DNA of 64,000 nucleotides from an uncultured Isosphaeraceae bacterium (GTDB lineage Bacteria > Planctomycetota > Planctomycetia > Isosphaerales > Isosphaeraceae): assembly GCA_945957605.1 (NCBI GenBank), contig CAMFLR010000017.1, positions 62,001 to 126,000 on the forward strand, in the 5' to 3' direction. Shown in pieces: positions 8,284 to 17,890 of this stretch. Both the position numbers and the translations under genes were made by a program. Position 1 is the first letter of the stretch, and each line of letters starts with the position of its first letter. Under the pieces are notes generated by a model. It was not told the origin of the DNA. It saw only the letters and a program-made list of their open reading frames with translations, and ran no database searches.

Positions 8284-10881
8284 TCAAAGCCTGGGGTCGA
8301 TTGGTTCGCTTTCGAGGGCGAGCACGCCGAAGACGCATTCGTGAATGCGTCGCAACGGTTCACGTTGAACGAAGCGTTCGAGGGCTTCGAGTCCCAGTGC
8401 GAATTCACTCATCGCGAGTGCGCGTTTGCGCCCTAAGCCGCGCGAGCGGAGCCGTTCCAGGTTTGCATCGAGTGTGTAGTCGGGACCATAAATGATGCGA
8501 AGATATTCGGGTCCGCGACACTTCACAGCGGGCTGACTCAAACCGCATCGGCCGCGATGCAGGAATGAGAGTGGTTTCACGACCATCCCTTCGCCTCCGC
8601 GCGAAGTAAGTTCGGTCCACCATGCGGTCCCTTGCACTTCACTCTCGGCATCGGTGAGATCAACAATGCGGTAACTTGTAGCGCGAAGGAGTGCGGGATC
8701 GGCCTCGCAAACGCGACGCAAGGTTTCCATGTGCCAGAGATGATCGCGATTCACATGCACGTGCCCTTCGGTTGCGAGAATGTGAAACGGCGCGAGCTTC
8801 AAATCGTCGATTGAATTCACCGGCCAGCAGTAGTGGCGATAGCTTTTGACGAACCGTTGGAGATTCGCTGCCCGTGACTCGAATTGCGCGGCAAGCGTGG
8901 TGATCTTAGCGAGTTCGCCATCCGTCAAACGATTAGCCGCGAGTTGCAGCCGCGCGACAACCGCAGGCAATGCCGCTGAACCTGCCGCACCCACCGCGGC
9001 GTATTGCCGCCGCAGAAGCTCTTGCGCCTTGGCCGACCAAGGCATCAACTCGCAATCGAGACAGACCCAATCAGTTTGCAACTCGTCCCAGAAGTTCGTT
9101 GCGTTCAGGCTTGTACGAACGCGGTCGAGAAATGCGATTTCCAGTGATTCGTCGTTGAAGAATCTGCGTCCCGTGCGAGTGTAAACGCAGCCGGATTCGC
9201 CAGTCGTCACGCCAAACCGCGAACGTGCAACGGCTTCGTCGCGGCAGATCATAACGACCGCGCGGGAGCCCATGTGCTTCTCTTCGCAAATGACGCGTGG
9301 CACGCCCTCGCCACGGTAATAGCCGAAGGCTTCGGTGGGATGTTCGAGCAATCCTGGTTCGCGACTTGTCGCGCAGGGCGACATTGTTGGTGGCAGGTAG
9401 ATTAACCAACGGGGATCGACCGCGAAGCGGCTCATTGCTTCGAGTGCGGCTGCGGCGTTTTCTTCGCGAATCGTTACGCGCGACCAGTAACGCGTGGGGA
9501 TTGAACGCTTGCCGCGAACGTCATCAATATCGAGCGTTTGATCGTTCGCGTGCTGCGCTGAAATTGCGAGTTCGGGCGATAGGAATGGCCGGCTGGGCTC
9601 GCAATAGGTCGTTCGCGCGGGAACCGAAACGAATTCGCGTTCCGGGTAACGCATTGCGGTGAGCGCACCACCGAAGACACAACCGGTATCGACATTCACC
9701 GTGCGATTGAGCCATTCGGGCACGGGCACGGGAGTGTGACCGTAAACCACCATCGCGTTGCCGCGATACGTCTCGGCCCACTTCAGCCGCTCTGGCAGAC
9801 CGAATTCATCGGTCTCGCCCGTCGTTTCGCCATACAGCGCGAACTCGCGCACCGCGCCCGATCCGCGGCCCTGCATCTCCTCCTTCATACCCGCATGCGC
9901 AACGACGAGATTGCCGCCATCAAGCACGTAATGGCTTACGAGTCCGTCAAGAAAATCGGCCAGTTCACGCGAGAACTCGGGGCGAATTTCGGCCGGAATC
10001 GCGTCGATTTCCGCCATGCTTTGCGCGAGGCCATGCTTGATTTGTGTATTCTTGCCGCGCAACTTGCGCGCGAGTTTCACATCGTGATTGCCCGGTACGC
10101 ACAGCGCAGAGCCATGCATGATCATGTTGCGCACGAGCCGAACGGTATCGAGCACGCGCGGACCGCGATCGACGAGATCTCCCACAAAAACGGCCTTCCG
10201 CCCTGCCGGGTGCGCGTACACTGGGCCGCTCGCGAGACCAGGCGCACCAGGAAGATTCGCCACCACTTCATAGCCGAGCTGCGTGAGCAAGTCTTCCAAC
10301 TCATCGCAGCAGCCGTGAACATCACCAATGATGTCGAACGGTCCCGTCTCATCGCGGCGATCGTTCCAGAGCGGCACGCGCTCGATTGTTAGCTCCGCGA
10401 CTTCTTCGGGCGTATTGAGCACATAGATGTGCCGAAATCCCTCCTTGGCAAGGCCGCGGAGCCCGCGCCTGAGTTGGGACATCTGGTTGTGAATGACGTG
10501 CGGCCCAATGTTGCGATCATCCCGCGCCGCGTTGCGTTCGATGCAAACGCGCTCAGGCAGATTGAGCACAAGCGCGACCGGAAGGCAGTGGTATTTGCGA
10601 CCCAATTCGACCCAAGTTTTGCGCGATTCCGGCTGTACGTTGGTCGCGTCGATTACCGTGAGCCGTCCGCCCGCAAGTCGTTTGGCCACGATGAAGTGCA
10701 AAACATCAAACGCGTCGCCCGTGGCGGCCTGTGAGGTCTCGTCGTCGCTGACAAGTCCGCGGCAGAAGTCTGAGGAGAGAATTTCGGTCGGAGCGAAATG
10801 AGTGCGCGCGAATGTGCTTTTGCCGGAACCGCTGGGGCCGATCAAAACGACAACGCTGAGCTTTGGTATTTTTATGAGCAT
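8284..10881 (-). CDS. pnkp: Polynucleotide kinase-phosphatase-ligase of the Hen1/Pnkp RNA repair system
   Basis: This three-domain RNA repair enzyme has 865 aa, close to the roughly 870 of the known clostridial protein. Residues 1-170 form the 5' kinase, with P-loop GPSGSGKST at 15-23 (Lys21, Ser22). Residues 180-420 form a calcineurin-like 2',3'-phosphatase, with DVHG (Asp187, His189), GDLVDRG (Asp235) and GNHD (264-267). From about 470 to the end is the adenylyltransferase/ligase, with EEKHMGSR and the likely nucleotidyl Lys535. It heals and seals cleaved RNA such as toxin-cut tRNA. It starts 3 bases after the hen1 stop, which means a two-gene operon. All key motifs read intact. Confidence 0.95.
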   Translation of the reverse strand: MLIKIPKLSVVVLIGPSGSGKSTFARTHFAPTEILSSDFCRGLVSDDETSQAATGDAFDVLHFIVAKRLAGGRLTVIDATNVQPESRKTWVELGRKYHCLPVALVLNLPERVCIERNAARDDRNIGPHVIHNQMSQLRRGLRGLAKEGFRHIYVLNTPEEVAELTIERVPLWNDRRDETGPFDIIGDVHGCCDELEDLLTQLGYEVVANLPGAPGLASGPVYAHPAGRKAVFVGDLVDRGPRVLDTVRLVRNMIMHGSALCVPGNHDVKLARKLRGKNTQIKHGLAQSMAEIDAIPAEIRPEFSRELADFLDGLVSHYVLDGGNLVVAHAGMKEEMQGRGSGAVREFALYGETTGETDEFGLPERLKWAETYRGNAMVVYGHTPVPVPEWLNRTVNVDTGCVFGGALTAMRYPEREFVSVPARTTYCEPSRPFLSPELAISAQHANDQTLDIDDVRGKRSIPTRYWSRVTIREENAAAALEAMSRFAVDPRWLIYLPPTMSPCATSREPGLLEHPTEAFGYYRGEGVPRVICEEKHMGSRAVVMICRDEAVARSRFGVTTGESGCVYTRTGRRFFNDESLEIAFLDRVRTSLNATNFWDELQTDWVCLDCELMPWSAKAQELLRRQYAAVGAAGSAALPAVVARLQLAANRLTDGELAKITTLAAQFESRAANLQRFVKSYRHYCWPVNSIDDLKLAPFHILATEGHVHVNRDHLWHMETLRRVCEADPALLRATSYRIVDLTDAESEVQGTAWWTELTSRGGEGMVVKPLSFLHRGRCGLSQPAVKCRGPEYLRIIYGPDYTLDANLERLRSRGLGRKRALAMSEFALGLEALERFVQREPLRRIHECVFGVLALESEPIDPRL

Positions 10882-10884
10882 GAT

Positions 10885-12270
10885 TCAGTCTCGCTCGAAA
10901 ATCGCCATTTGCGTCGGCGAGCCGAGCGCGGGATCAACTGGACCAACCGGAAGGAAACGAACCCGATAACCAAAGCGCTTAACGATCATATCAGCCCAAG
11001 TTTGAAACTGGTCGCGGGTCCATTCGAAGCGATGGTCGCTATGACGAAGGCTCTCTGCACCAACGTTTTCCCAGGTGACGTTGTATTCGCGATTGGGCGT
11101 GGTAAGAACCACGGTTTTAGGCCTGGCGAAGTTGAATACAACGCGTTCGAACGCTTCAAGCCGGGGTGGGTCAAGATGCTCGATCACTTCAACAATTGCG
11201 GCGGCGTCGAATCCTTCGAGTCGTTGATCGCGATACATCAGCGAACCGTGGAGCAATGTGATTCGCTCCATTTGAGTCGGCGATAGACGATCGAGTTTCA
11301 GTCGTTCGCTGGCGATTTCTAGCGAGCGTGACGAAACATCGACGCCGACAATTGTTTCGAACTGACGATCTTTGAGCAAGAGTCGCAGTAGCTTTCCTTC
11401 GCCGCATCCGAGATCGAGCACGCGAGATGCGCCCGAGGCGCGAAGCGCGGCTAGCACGGTCCCCAAACGTTCCTCGTTGAGGCTGAGTGCTCGCTCGGAT
11501 TGGGCATCTTCTGATTGGGATGAGTCCTCTGCTTGCTCTGGTTCGTCGCTCATGAGACGCGCCAGCGCTTCGCGATACAGGCTGCGCTGATGCCGCAAAT
11601 AGCGTTTGGTGATCTCATCGCGCAAAGGGTGCGTCGCCAGCCACCCGTCGCCGCGGACGAGCAATTTTTCGACTTCGTCGTCACCCACATAGTAGTGCTT
11701 GCTATTATCAAACACGGGCATTAGCACATAAAGGTGAGTGAGAAGATCCGCGAGCGTGCAGATGCGAGAAATCGTTACTGAGAAATAGTTGCTCTCTCCC
11801 CACTCGGGAAAAAGTGGGTCGAGCGGTGCGCGTCTGGCTTCGACTGTGTATCCCAGCGGTTCGAAGACTGCGTGTAGAAATCGAACGCCTCCGCGCACGG
11901 GTAGCACGTCGATCTCGGCGACGAGCGGGATTTGTGTCGCTGCTAACTCAGGTCGCTCGGTCGATTTGCCATTGAGTGCACTCTGAAACACCTGGCTGAT
12001 CGCCACGCTCAGAAACGACGATGCAACATAAGGGCGATCGTTCACATATTGCGCAAGCAGCCCTTCACTATCGGCCTTGCCCCGCACAATTGCGACGGGA
12101 TCGACATCGAGCAGCAAACACACAACGCACGCATTCTCGGTGACTGAAGGATAAAACACGTGCGCATGGCCGAAGCTCATCTCAAATGATTGCAGCTTGT
12201 CCGGATGTTTATGGAAGAGGTAACCAATATCCGACGCCGGCGTGTGAGTGGCCGTGATTGTTAAAAGCAT
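10885..12270 (-). CDS. hen1: Bacterial Hen1: 3'-terminal RNA ribose 2'-O-methyltransferase
   Basis: This enzyme marks the 3' end at the repaired RNA junction by 2'-O-methylation, which protects it from renewed cleavage. It has 461 aa. The N-terminal domain of about 240 residues is characteristic of bacterial Hen1 and activates Pnkp ligation in known systems. It is followed by an acidic linker and a SAM methyltransferase with VLDLGCGEGKL. The metal site is readable as EVIEH plus the downstream HSDHRFEW block. In-frame ATG codons at 12276 and 12270 both exist. I choose 12270 because homologues typically begin MLLTIT. It is directly upstream of pnkp and cotranscribed with it. Confidence 0.94.
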   Translation of the reverse strand: MLLTITATHTPASDIGYLFHKHPDKLQSFEMSFGHAHVFYPSVTENACVVCLLLDVDPVAIVRGKADSEGLLAQYVNDRPYVASSFLSVAISQVFQSALNGKSTERPELAATQIPLVAEIDVLPVRGGVRFLHAVFEPLGYTVEARRAPLDPLFPEWGESNYFSVTISRICTLADLLTHLYVLMPVFDNSKHYYVGDDEVEKLLVRGDGWLATHPLRDEITKRYLRHQRSLYREALARLMSDEPEQAEDSSQSEDAQSERALSLNEERLGTVLAALRASGASRVLDLGCGEGKLLRLLLKDRQFETIVGVDVSSRSLEIASERLKLDRLSPTQMERITLLHGSLMYRDQRLEGFDAAAIVEVIEHLDPPRLEAFERVVFNFARPKTVVLTTPNREYNVTWENVGAESLRHSDHRFEWTRDQFQTWADMIVKRFGYRVRFLPVGPVDPALGSPTQMAIFERD

Positions 12271-12385
12271 GTGCAAAACTCATCAACAAACAAAATAGGA
12301 TTCTGGATGACGAAATCGTGACGGTAGACCCCTCACCTTAACCTGAGAATGACACTTTTGATTGCGCCGGGTTCGCGCATGAAAA

Positions 12386-12419
12386 CTCGCGGCGTTCCAA
12401 TTAGAAGGAACGCCGCGAG
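12386..12419 (-). terminator. Intrinsic terminator of the PEP carboxylase gene
   Basis: A perfect 13-bp stem (CTCGCGGCGTTCC / GGAACGCCGCGAG) has an 8-base loop. On the minus strand it is followed by TTTTC. It lies 27 bases past the ppc stop and separates ppc from the hen1 promoter region. Confidence 0.85.
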
Positions 12420-12445
12420 CAAGTTGTATTAAGTCTCGAACGAAA

Positions 12446-15211
12446 TCAACCGGTATTCTTGAGCCCGGCCGCGACGCCGTTGATGCTTTCGAGTACGCCA
12501 GTGAGCAAATCTTCACGCGGGGTATCGCCCGCACGTAGCCGCTTGAGCAGTACGAGCTGGATGAAGCTCAAAGGGTCGACGTACGGATTGCGCAGGCTGA
12601 TCGATCGATGCAAGATCGGCATGTTTTCCAGGATCGACGATTGCTCGGTGATTTGCAGGATCAAATCGACCGACCGCTTGTATTCGGCCAAAATTTCGCC
12701 GTAGATCCGGTCGGCGAGTGCCTTGTCGTCGACCAGGTCGGCATAGAGCCGGGCGATCGTCATGTCGGCCTTGGAGAGGATCATCTGGGCGTTGTCGATG
12801 AGCACACGCCAGAACGGCCAGCTGAGGTACATCGCACGCAACGTCGCGAGATTTGCTGGGTCGGCCTTCACGAAATCGCTCATCGCGGTGCCAAGGCCAA
12901 CCCATCCTGGTAACGTGTGGCGGCACTGCATCCAGCTAAAAACCCAGGGGATCGCCCGCAGACTGTCGAGCGCGTTCGACTTCGTTCGGCGCGCGGGGCG
13001 CGAGCCAATTTTCAGTTGACCCAACTCATCAATGGGCGTCGCCTGGCTGAAATAATCGATGAATTCGGGAGTGTCGTAAACAAGGGCGCGGTAGAACTTG
13101 CGTCCCGATTCGGCCATTTCGTCGAGGCACTTGATCCATGCGGGATCGGGCGGCTGGCTAACGGCTGGGAACGACGTGTGCAAAACGGCGTGCACAAGCT
13201 GTTCGAGGTGACGCTCGGCGATGCCGGGGTGGCCGTAACGATCGGTGATCATCTCGCCTTGCTCGGTCAGTCGCAAACGACCGTTCACTGTGCCCACCGG
13301 CTGGGCGAGAATCGCATGATTCGCCGGCCCACCACCGCGGCCGACAGCACCACCGCGACCGTGAAACATTTGCATGGTGATGCCATGCTTTCGCCCGACT
13401 TCGACGAGATCAAGCTGGGCCCGATAAAGAGCCCAGGCCGATTGCAACGCGCCGCTTTCTTTGTTGCTATCGGAATAGCCAATCATCACTTCTTGAAATT
13501 CACCACGCAAGCTGACATGCCGTCTGTAAGCAGGAACGGCGAGCAGCTTCTCCATGATCGACGTCGAATTCACCAGCGGTTCCAGCGCTTCAAAGAGCGG
13601 CACAATATTGAGCCGACTGATCCCTTCCTTGGGCCGGAACAACCGCGCTTCGCGTGCCAGAAGAAGCACTTCAAGCAGGTGCGCCGGCTCCGTGGTGGAG
13701 CTGATGATGTAAGTATTGATCGCCTCGGCCGACTGCTGTTCGAGGATCGAGCTGGTGACGCGGAAGGTGCGAATGACCTCGACGGTATCGGCCGAGAAAT
13801 CGAGCTGCGTGGGGATCAGCGGGCGTTCGCTTTCCAGCTCTTTCACGAGAACGGCGAACTGTCCGTCGGCATCGAGCTCGGCGTAGTTCGCGCATACGCC
13901 CGCTGCGCGGAAGATTTCGTCGAGGGCGTCGGTGTGCCGTGCGCTGTGCTGACGAAGGTCGAGCGTGAGCAGGTGCAGGCCGAACACTTCGACCTGACGG
14001 ATCACGTCATGAAGCACTCCGCAAACGGTCGCTTCTGCACCGGCCGCCTTCAGGCTGCGAGCCATGATGCGCAGGTCGCTTAAAAACTCGTCGCGGCCGA
14101 TGTAGACGCCGGAGGGCTTTTCGTGTGCTTGATCGTCCCAGGCAGGAGCGAGCGACTTCACGAAGTCGAGCGTGCGAGTTAGTTTCGCGGAAATCAGACT
14201 GCACTTGATGCGATATGGCTCGTGCTCGATTCGGCCCTTGGAAATCGGCGTGACTTCGAGGTCGCGCGCGATCGACTCTTTGAGTTCATCGCTGATGGGT
14301 GCAAATCGGTCGGAATGACTGAGCCGTCGCCAGAGATCATCCAACGCGCGCAGGTAATGTTGAATGATTGTTTCTTGTTGCAGGCGTATCGCATTCATCG
14401 TGGCCTGAGCGGTGACACCAGGGTGGCCATCGCGATCGCCGCCGATCCAGGAACCGAAACGGAGGAACGACGGTGGTGTCCACGATGTGTCGGCGTAAGC
14501 CGATTTGAATCCGCCTTCGATCTTGCGATAAACCTTGGGCACGACGCTGATGAGCGTTTGCTCGACGATGCCGAGAGTTTGCCGCACTTCGTCGAGAACC
14601 GAAGGCCGCGCCTCGCGAACGGTGTCGGAAAGCCAGAGGGTTTCGACTTCCTCGGCAATCGCACTGATCGCCTGTTCGCGTTCGAACGGTGTGAGGTCGA
14701 TTCGTTCAATCGAGTCTAGTTGCTGCGAAATTGCAGAGAGAATGCCAAGAATCGTCCTGCGCCGGCCTTCGCTTGGGTGCGCGGTGAAGACGGGGCAAAT
14801 CAAAGCACGCTCGAGTCGGCTGGTGACTTTAGCCGCATCAACGCCACTATCGCGCAGCTCGCGGAACGCGGCCTCAGGCGTTTCGCTAATCGACTTGGCA
14901 CCAGCGCGTTTGTGGTGCGCGCGAATGGCGCGCACCCGCGCTTGCTGCTCGGCGAGGTTCGTCAGGTCGAAGTAAACGCTGAAGGCGCGAATGAGAGTTC
15001 GGAGCTCGGGCAGACTCAGCCGGCCGAGGCGATCGTGCAGCGCCCGTGCATTTTCAAGCGACGGGTTGGCCCGCACGTCCTTGGCTGCTGCGCGAATTTC
15101 TTCGACCAGCTCGAACGCTGCCTCGCCCTCCAACCGGCGGATTGCTCCGCCGAGCAAGTCTCCCAGCAGGTGAATATCAGCACTCAACGCCTCAGTGGCC
15201 GCAGATTCCAT
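12446..15211 (-). CDS. ppc: Phosphoenolpyruvate carboxylase
   Basis: This enzyme carboxylates PEP with bicarbonate to oxaloacetate, refilling the citric acid cycle. It has 921 aa, the usual length. Conserved blocks include FTAHPSEGRRRTI with the catalytic His (most enzymes read TAHPT here), GSWIGGDRDGHPGV, LDLRQHSARH, GYSDSNKESGAL, FHGRGGAVGRGGGP and the universal C-terminal NTG. It starts 21 bases downstream of the glycogen phosphorylase stop on the same strand, so the two are probably cotranscribed. A strong terminator follows. Long open frames on the opposite strand over this gene are codon-bias shadows. Confidence 0.96.
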   Translation of the reverse strand: MESAATEALSADIHLLGDLLGGAIRRLEGEAAFELVEEIRAAAKDVRANPSLENARALHDRLGRLSLPELRTLIRAFSVYFDLTNLAEQQARVRAIRAHHKRAGAKSISETPEAAFRELRDSGVDAAKVTSRLERALICPVFTAHPSEGRRRTILGILSAISQQLDSIERIDLTPFEREQAISAIAEEVETLWLSDTVREARPSVLDEVRQTLGIVEQTLISVVPKVYRKIEGGFKSAYADTSWTPPSFLRFGSWIGGDRDGHPGVTAQATMNAIRLQQETIIQHYLRALDDLWRRLSHSDRFAPISDELKESIARDLEVTPISKGRIEHEPYRIKCSLISAKLTRTLDFVKSLAPAWDDQAHEKPSGVYIGRDEFLSDLRIMARSLKAAGAEATVCGVLHDVIRQVEVFGLHLLTLDLRQHSARHTDALDEIFRAAGVCANYAELDADGQFAVLVKELESERPLIPTQLDFSADTVEVIRTFRVTSSILEQQSAEAINTYIISSTTEPAHLLEVLLLAREARLFRPKEGISRLNIVPLFEALEPLVNSTSIMEKLLAVPAYRRHVSLRGEFQEVMIGYSDSNKESGALQSAWALYRAQLDLVEVGRKHGITMQMFHGRGGAVGRGGGPANHAILAQPVGTVNGRLRLTEQGEMITDRYGHPGIAERHLEQLVHAVLHTSFPAVSQPPDPAWIKCLDEMAESGRKFYRALVYDTPEFIDYFSQATPIDELGQLKIGSRPARRTKSNALDSLRAIPWVFSWMQCRHTLPGWVGLGTAMSDFVKADPANLATLRAMYLSWPFWRVLIDNAQMILSKADMTIARLYADLVDDKALADRIYGEILAEYKRSVDLILQITEQSSILENMPILHRSISLRNPYVDPLSFIQLVLLKRLRAGDTPREDLLTGVLESINGVAAGLKNTG

Positions 15212-15232
15212 CGCAACTCCGATATCGCTGGA

Positions 15233-17890
15233 TCAGGACCGGCTCATGTCGCTCGAAGTGCCGCCCGCTGCCGGGATGTAGCACTTGGTAACGTAGTCCA
15301 TCACCATCCTATCCGAGTTGAACCGCCAGCCGAGAGACCTAATCGACGATTTCATGCGCGAAATCCAGCCGCGCGCCAACCCATCGCGATCGCGATCGAA
15401 GTAGAGCGGAATCACTTCCTCGTAAAGGGCCTTGTTCAGCGCCTCCGCATCCATGTTGTCGTGCATCTCGACCGAGCTATGCGTTTCGCCCATGCCGATC
15501 GCGAATCCGTTCGAGCCGTCGTACGCCTCGGCCCACCAGCCGTCGAGAATCGACAGGTTCAGCCCGCCGTTGAGCACGACTTTCTGACCGCTGGTTCCCG
15601 AAGCTTCAAGCGGGCGCCGGGGGTTGTTGAGCCAGACGTCGACGCCTTGAACCAAGTGCCGGCCGACGTTCATGTCGTAGTCTTCGATGAACACAAGTTT
15701 CCCGGCGAATTGCGGGCTGCGGGCGAGCTGTGCGATTTCTTGGAGCACCTGTTTACCGGGCATGTCGCGCGGGTGAGCCTTGCCTGCGAAGACGAATTGC
15801 ACGGGAAGCTGCGGGTCATTAATGACTGACGCGAGTGCTTCGAGGTCGCGGAAAATCAGGTTGGCGCGTTTATATGTTGCGAATCGCCGGGCGAAACCGA
15901 TGGTGAGTGCATCGTGGCTAAGAGCTGTGCGGCACTGGGCGATGATTTCCTTGGAATCGCCCCGGCGCTCGGCCTGTCGCACGGCCCGGGCGCGAACGAA
16001 GTCGATGAGCCGCGATTTGAGAACCTGGTGCGTTTCCCAGAGTTCGCCATCGTCGACATCATCAATGCGCTCCCAGACATCGGGCTCGCCGCTGCGCTGC
16101 GACCACTCGGCGCCGAGGTGCCGATCGTAAAGGTGTCGCATCTGGGGTGCGAGCCACGTGGGCACGTGTACGCCATTTGTGATGTGGCCGATCGGCACGG
16201 CTTCTTCGTGGCTTCCAGGATGCAGGCCCGTCCACATGGCGCGCGAAACCTGACCGTGAAGTGACGAGACCGCATTTGCGCGACGCGAATTCTTCAGGGC
16301 GAGCACGGTCATGCAGAAGTCTTCGCCGTGGTTGTGCGGCGCGACACGGCCGAGGCTCATGAGATGATCGTGCGAGATGCCGAGCGATTCGCGGAGCGGC
16401 CCGAGATGTTCTTCGATCTGATCGGGCGAGAAACGATCGTGACCGGCCGGCACTGGCGTGTGCGTGGTGAAAACGGTCTGGCAGGCGACGCGGCGCATGG
16501 CTTCATCGAAGCCGAGGCCTTCGGTTGTCATGCGCACACGGATCATTTCCAGGCCGGCGAATGCGCTGTGGCCTTCGTTCAGGTGAAGTACTCCCGGGTT
16601 GATCTTCGCGGCGCGAAGTGCTCGCACACCTCCGACACCCAGCAGCAACTCTTGCCTGATGCGCACGCGATTATCGCCGCCGTAAAGTCGCGCGGTTAGC
16701 TGACGATCTTCGGGCGTATTCGACTCGACGTCGGAATCGAGCAGTAGCAATGTCGTGCGCCCGACCGCTGCTTTCCAGACTCGTGCGGAGATCGTCGCGC
16801 CGCGCGTTTCGACCGCGATGATGACGGGCCGGCCGTCGGTCCCCATGAGCAATTCGAGCGGAAGCTGACGAACGTCGACGTCGAGATAATCCTCGTGCTG
16901 CCAGCCCGAACCATCGAGCTTCTGGCGGAAATATCCTTGCGCGTAGAAGAGGCCGATGCCGATGAGGGGCACACCCAGGTCGGACGCGCTCTTGATGTGG
17001 TCGCCGGCGAGCACGCCGAGGCCGCCCGAGTAAATGGGGAGCGATTCGTGGATGCCGAATTCGGCCGAAAAATAGGCGACTGGACGTGCTTTGAGTACGC
17101 CGGTGTGTCGCATGCCCCACGTTTTGGATGACTTCAAATACTCTTGCAAGCGGCGATAGGCGTAATTCAGGCGGCTGTGCAGAACGAGCTCGCCGGCTCG
17201 CTTTTCCAGCTTTTCGAGCGTGGTTTCGGAGAGGAGTGAGATTGGGTTGTGATCGAGCTCGCGCCAGCGGGTGGGATCGAGTTCGTTGAACAAGCTCGCG
17301 GCTTCGCTATCCCAGCTCCACGAGAGGTTGCGGGCGAGTGCCCAGATGCGGTCGTACATGGGCGCGATGAATTTGTCGAGCGTGCGCGCCTCGCTGACGA
17401 TTGGTGCGATTTGCGTGGCGGTTGATGTGAGCATCGCCACTTCATCGCGTGAAAATGTGCGAACGTCCGTCGTTTGAAGCACGAGCACGCCTTGAATCAT
17501 TCCCGAATCGATGAGCGGCACGCCCAGGAATGACGAGAACGCCTCTTCACCCGCCTCGCGGAAGTATTTGAAGCGCGGGTGCTTCGTCGCATCTTCGACC
17601 ATGATCGGCCGTAGTTCTTCGGCCACCAGGCCGGCGAGCCCTTCGTCGATGCGCATGCGCACCTTGCCGACGCTCTCAGGCCGCAGGCCGATGGTGGCGG
17701 CCATCACGAGATTCACGCGGTCGGGTTCGATGAGATAGACCGAGCAGACGTCGGTTTGAAAGCGGTCGCGGATGGTTTGCACGAGGTTCGAAAGCGTTTC
17801 GGCCGGCTGGCCCTTCTGCGAGATCACACGGGCAATCTCTTCGAGCGTGAGCAAGTGCGTCGACAATGAAGAGTCGGCAAATAGGGTCAT
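15233..17890 (-). CDS. Alpha-glucan (glycogen) phosphorylase with an N-terminal GAF domain
   Basis: This enzyme phosphorolyses alpha-1,4-glucan to glucose 1-phosphate. Residues 10-170 form a GAF sensor domain resembling that of the nitrogen PTS enzyme PtsP (CSVYLIEPDRVNLVMAATIG, FLGVPLIDSG). The phosphorylase part runs from about 180 to 870 in the alpha-glucan family arrangement: YFSAEFGIHESLPIYSGGLG, HLNEGHSAF, then EASGTSGQKVVLNGGLN, whose Lys is the likely PLP anchor. Length is 885 aa. ATG 17890 has GGAG about eight bases upstream. The GAF fusion suggests allosteric control by a small ligand, which is inference. Its neighbour ppc consumes PEP, so the pair may coordinate glycogen breakdown with anaplerosis. 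Confidence 0.93.
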   Translation of the reverse strand: MTLFADSSLSTHLLTLEEIARVISQKGQPAETLSNLVQTIRDRFQTDVCSVYLIEPDRVNLVMAATIGLRPESVGKVRMRIDEGLAGLVAEELRPIMVEDATKHPRFKYFREAGEEAFSSFLGVPLIDSGMIQGVLVLQTTDVRTFSRDEVAMLTSTATQIAPIVSEARTLDKFIAPMYDRIWALARNLSWSWDSEAASLFNELDPTRWRELDHNPISLLSETTLEKLEKRAGELVLHSRLNYAYRRLQEYLKSSKTWGMRHTGVLKARPVAYFSAEFGIHESLPIYSGGLGVLAGDHIKSASDLGVPLIGIGLFYAQGYFRQKLDGSGWQHEDYLDVDVRQLPLELLMGTDGRPVIIAVETRGATISARVWKAAVGRTTLLLLDSDVESNTPEDRQLTARLYGGDNRVRIRQELLLGVGGVRALRAAKINPGVLHLNEGHSAFAGLEMIRVRMTTEGLGFDEAMRRVACQTVFTTHTPVPAGHDRFSPDQIEEHLGPLRESLGISHDHLMSLGRVAPHNHGEDFCMTVLALKNSRRANAVSSLHGQVSRAMWTGLHPGSHEEAVPIGHITNGVHVPTWLAPQMRHLYDRHLGAEWSQRSGEPDVWERIDDVDDGELWETHQVLKSRLIDFVRARAVRQAERRGDSKEIIAQCRTALSHDALTIGFARRFATYKRANLIFRDLEALASVINDPQLPVQFVFAGKAHPRDMPGKQVLQEIAQLARSPQFAGKLVFIEDYDMNVGRHLVQGVDVWLNNPRRPLEASGTSGQKVVLNGGLNLSILDGWWAEAYDGSNGFAIGMGETHSSVEMHDNMDAEALNKALYEEVIPLYFDRDRDGLARGWISRMKSSIRSLGWRFNSDRMVMDYVTKCYIPAAGGTSSDMSRS

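Noticed and set aside
12917..14083. 388-codon plus-strand frame opposite the PEP carboxylase gene
   Set aside because: It is antisense to a complete, motif-rich gene; such long frames arise from GC-rich codon use. The same applies to 14720-15829 and 19986-21095.
15233..17890. Possibility that the GAF-phosphorylase is two genes joined by a frame error
   Set aside because: The reading frame is continuous, no internal ribosome binding site or start is evident at the junction, and the GAF and phosphorylase parts are linked by an ordinary helical segment.
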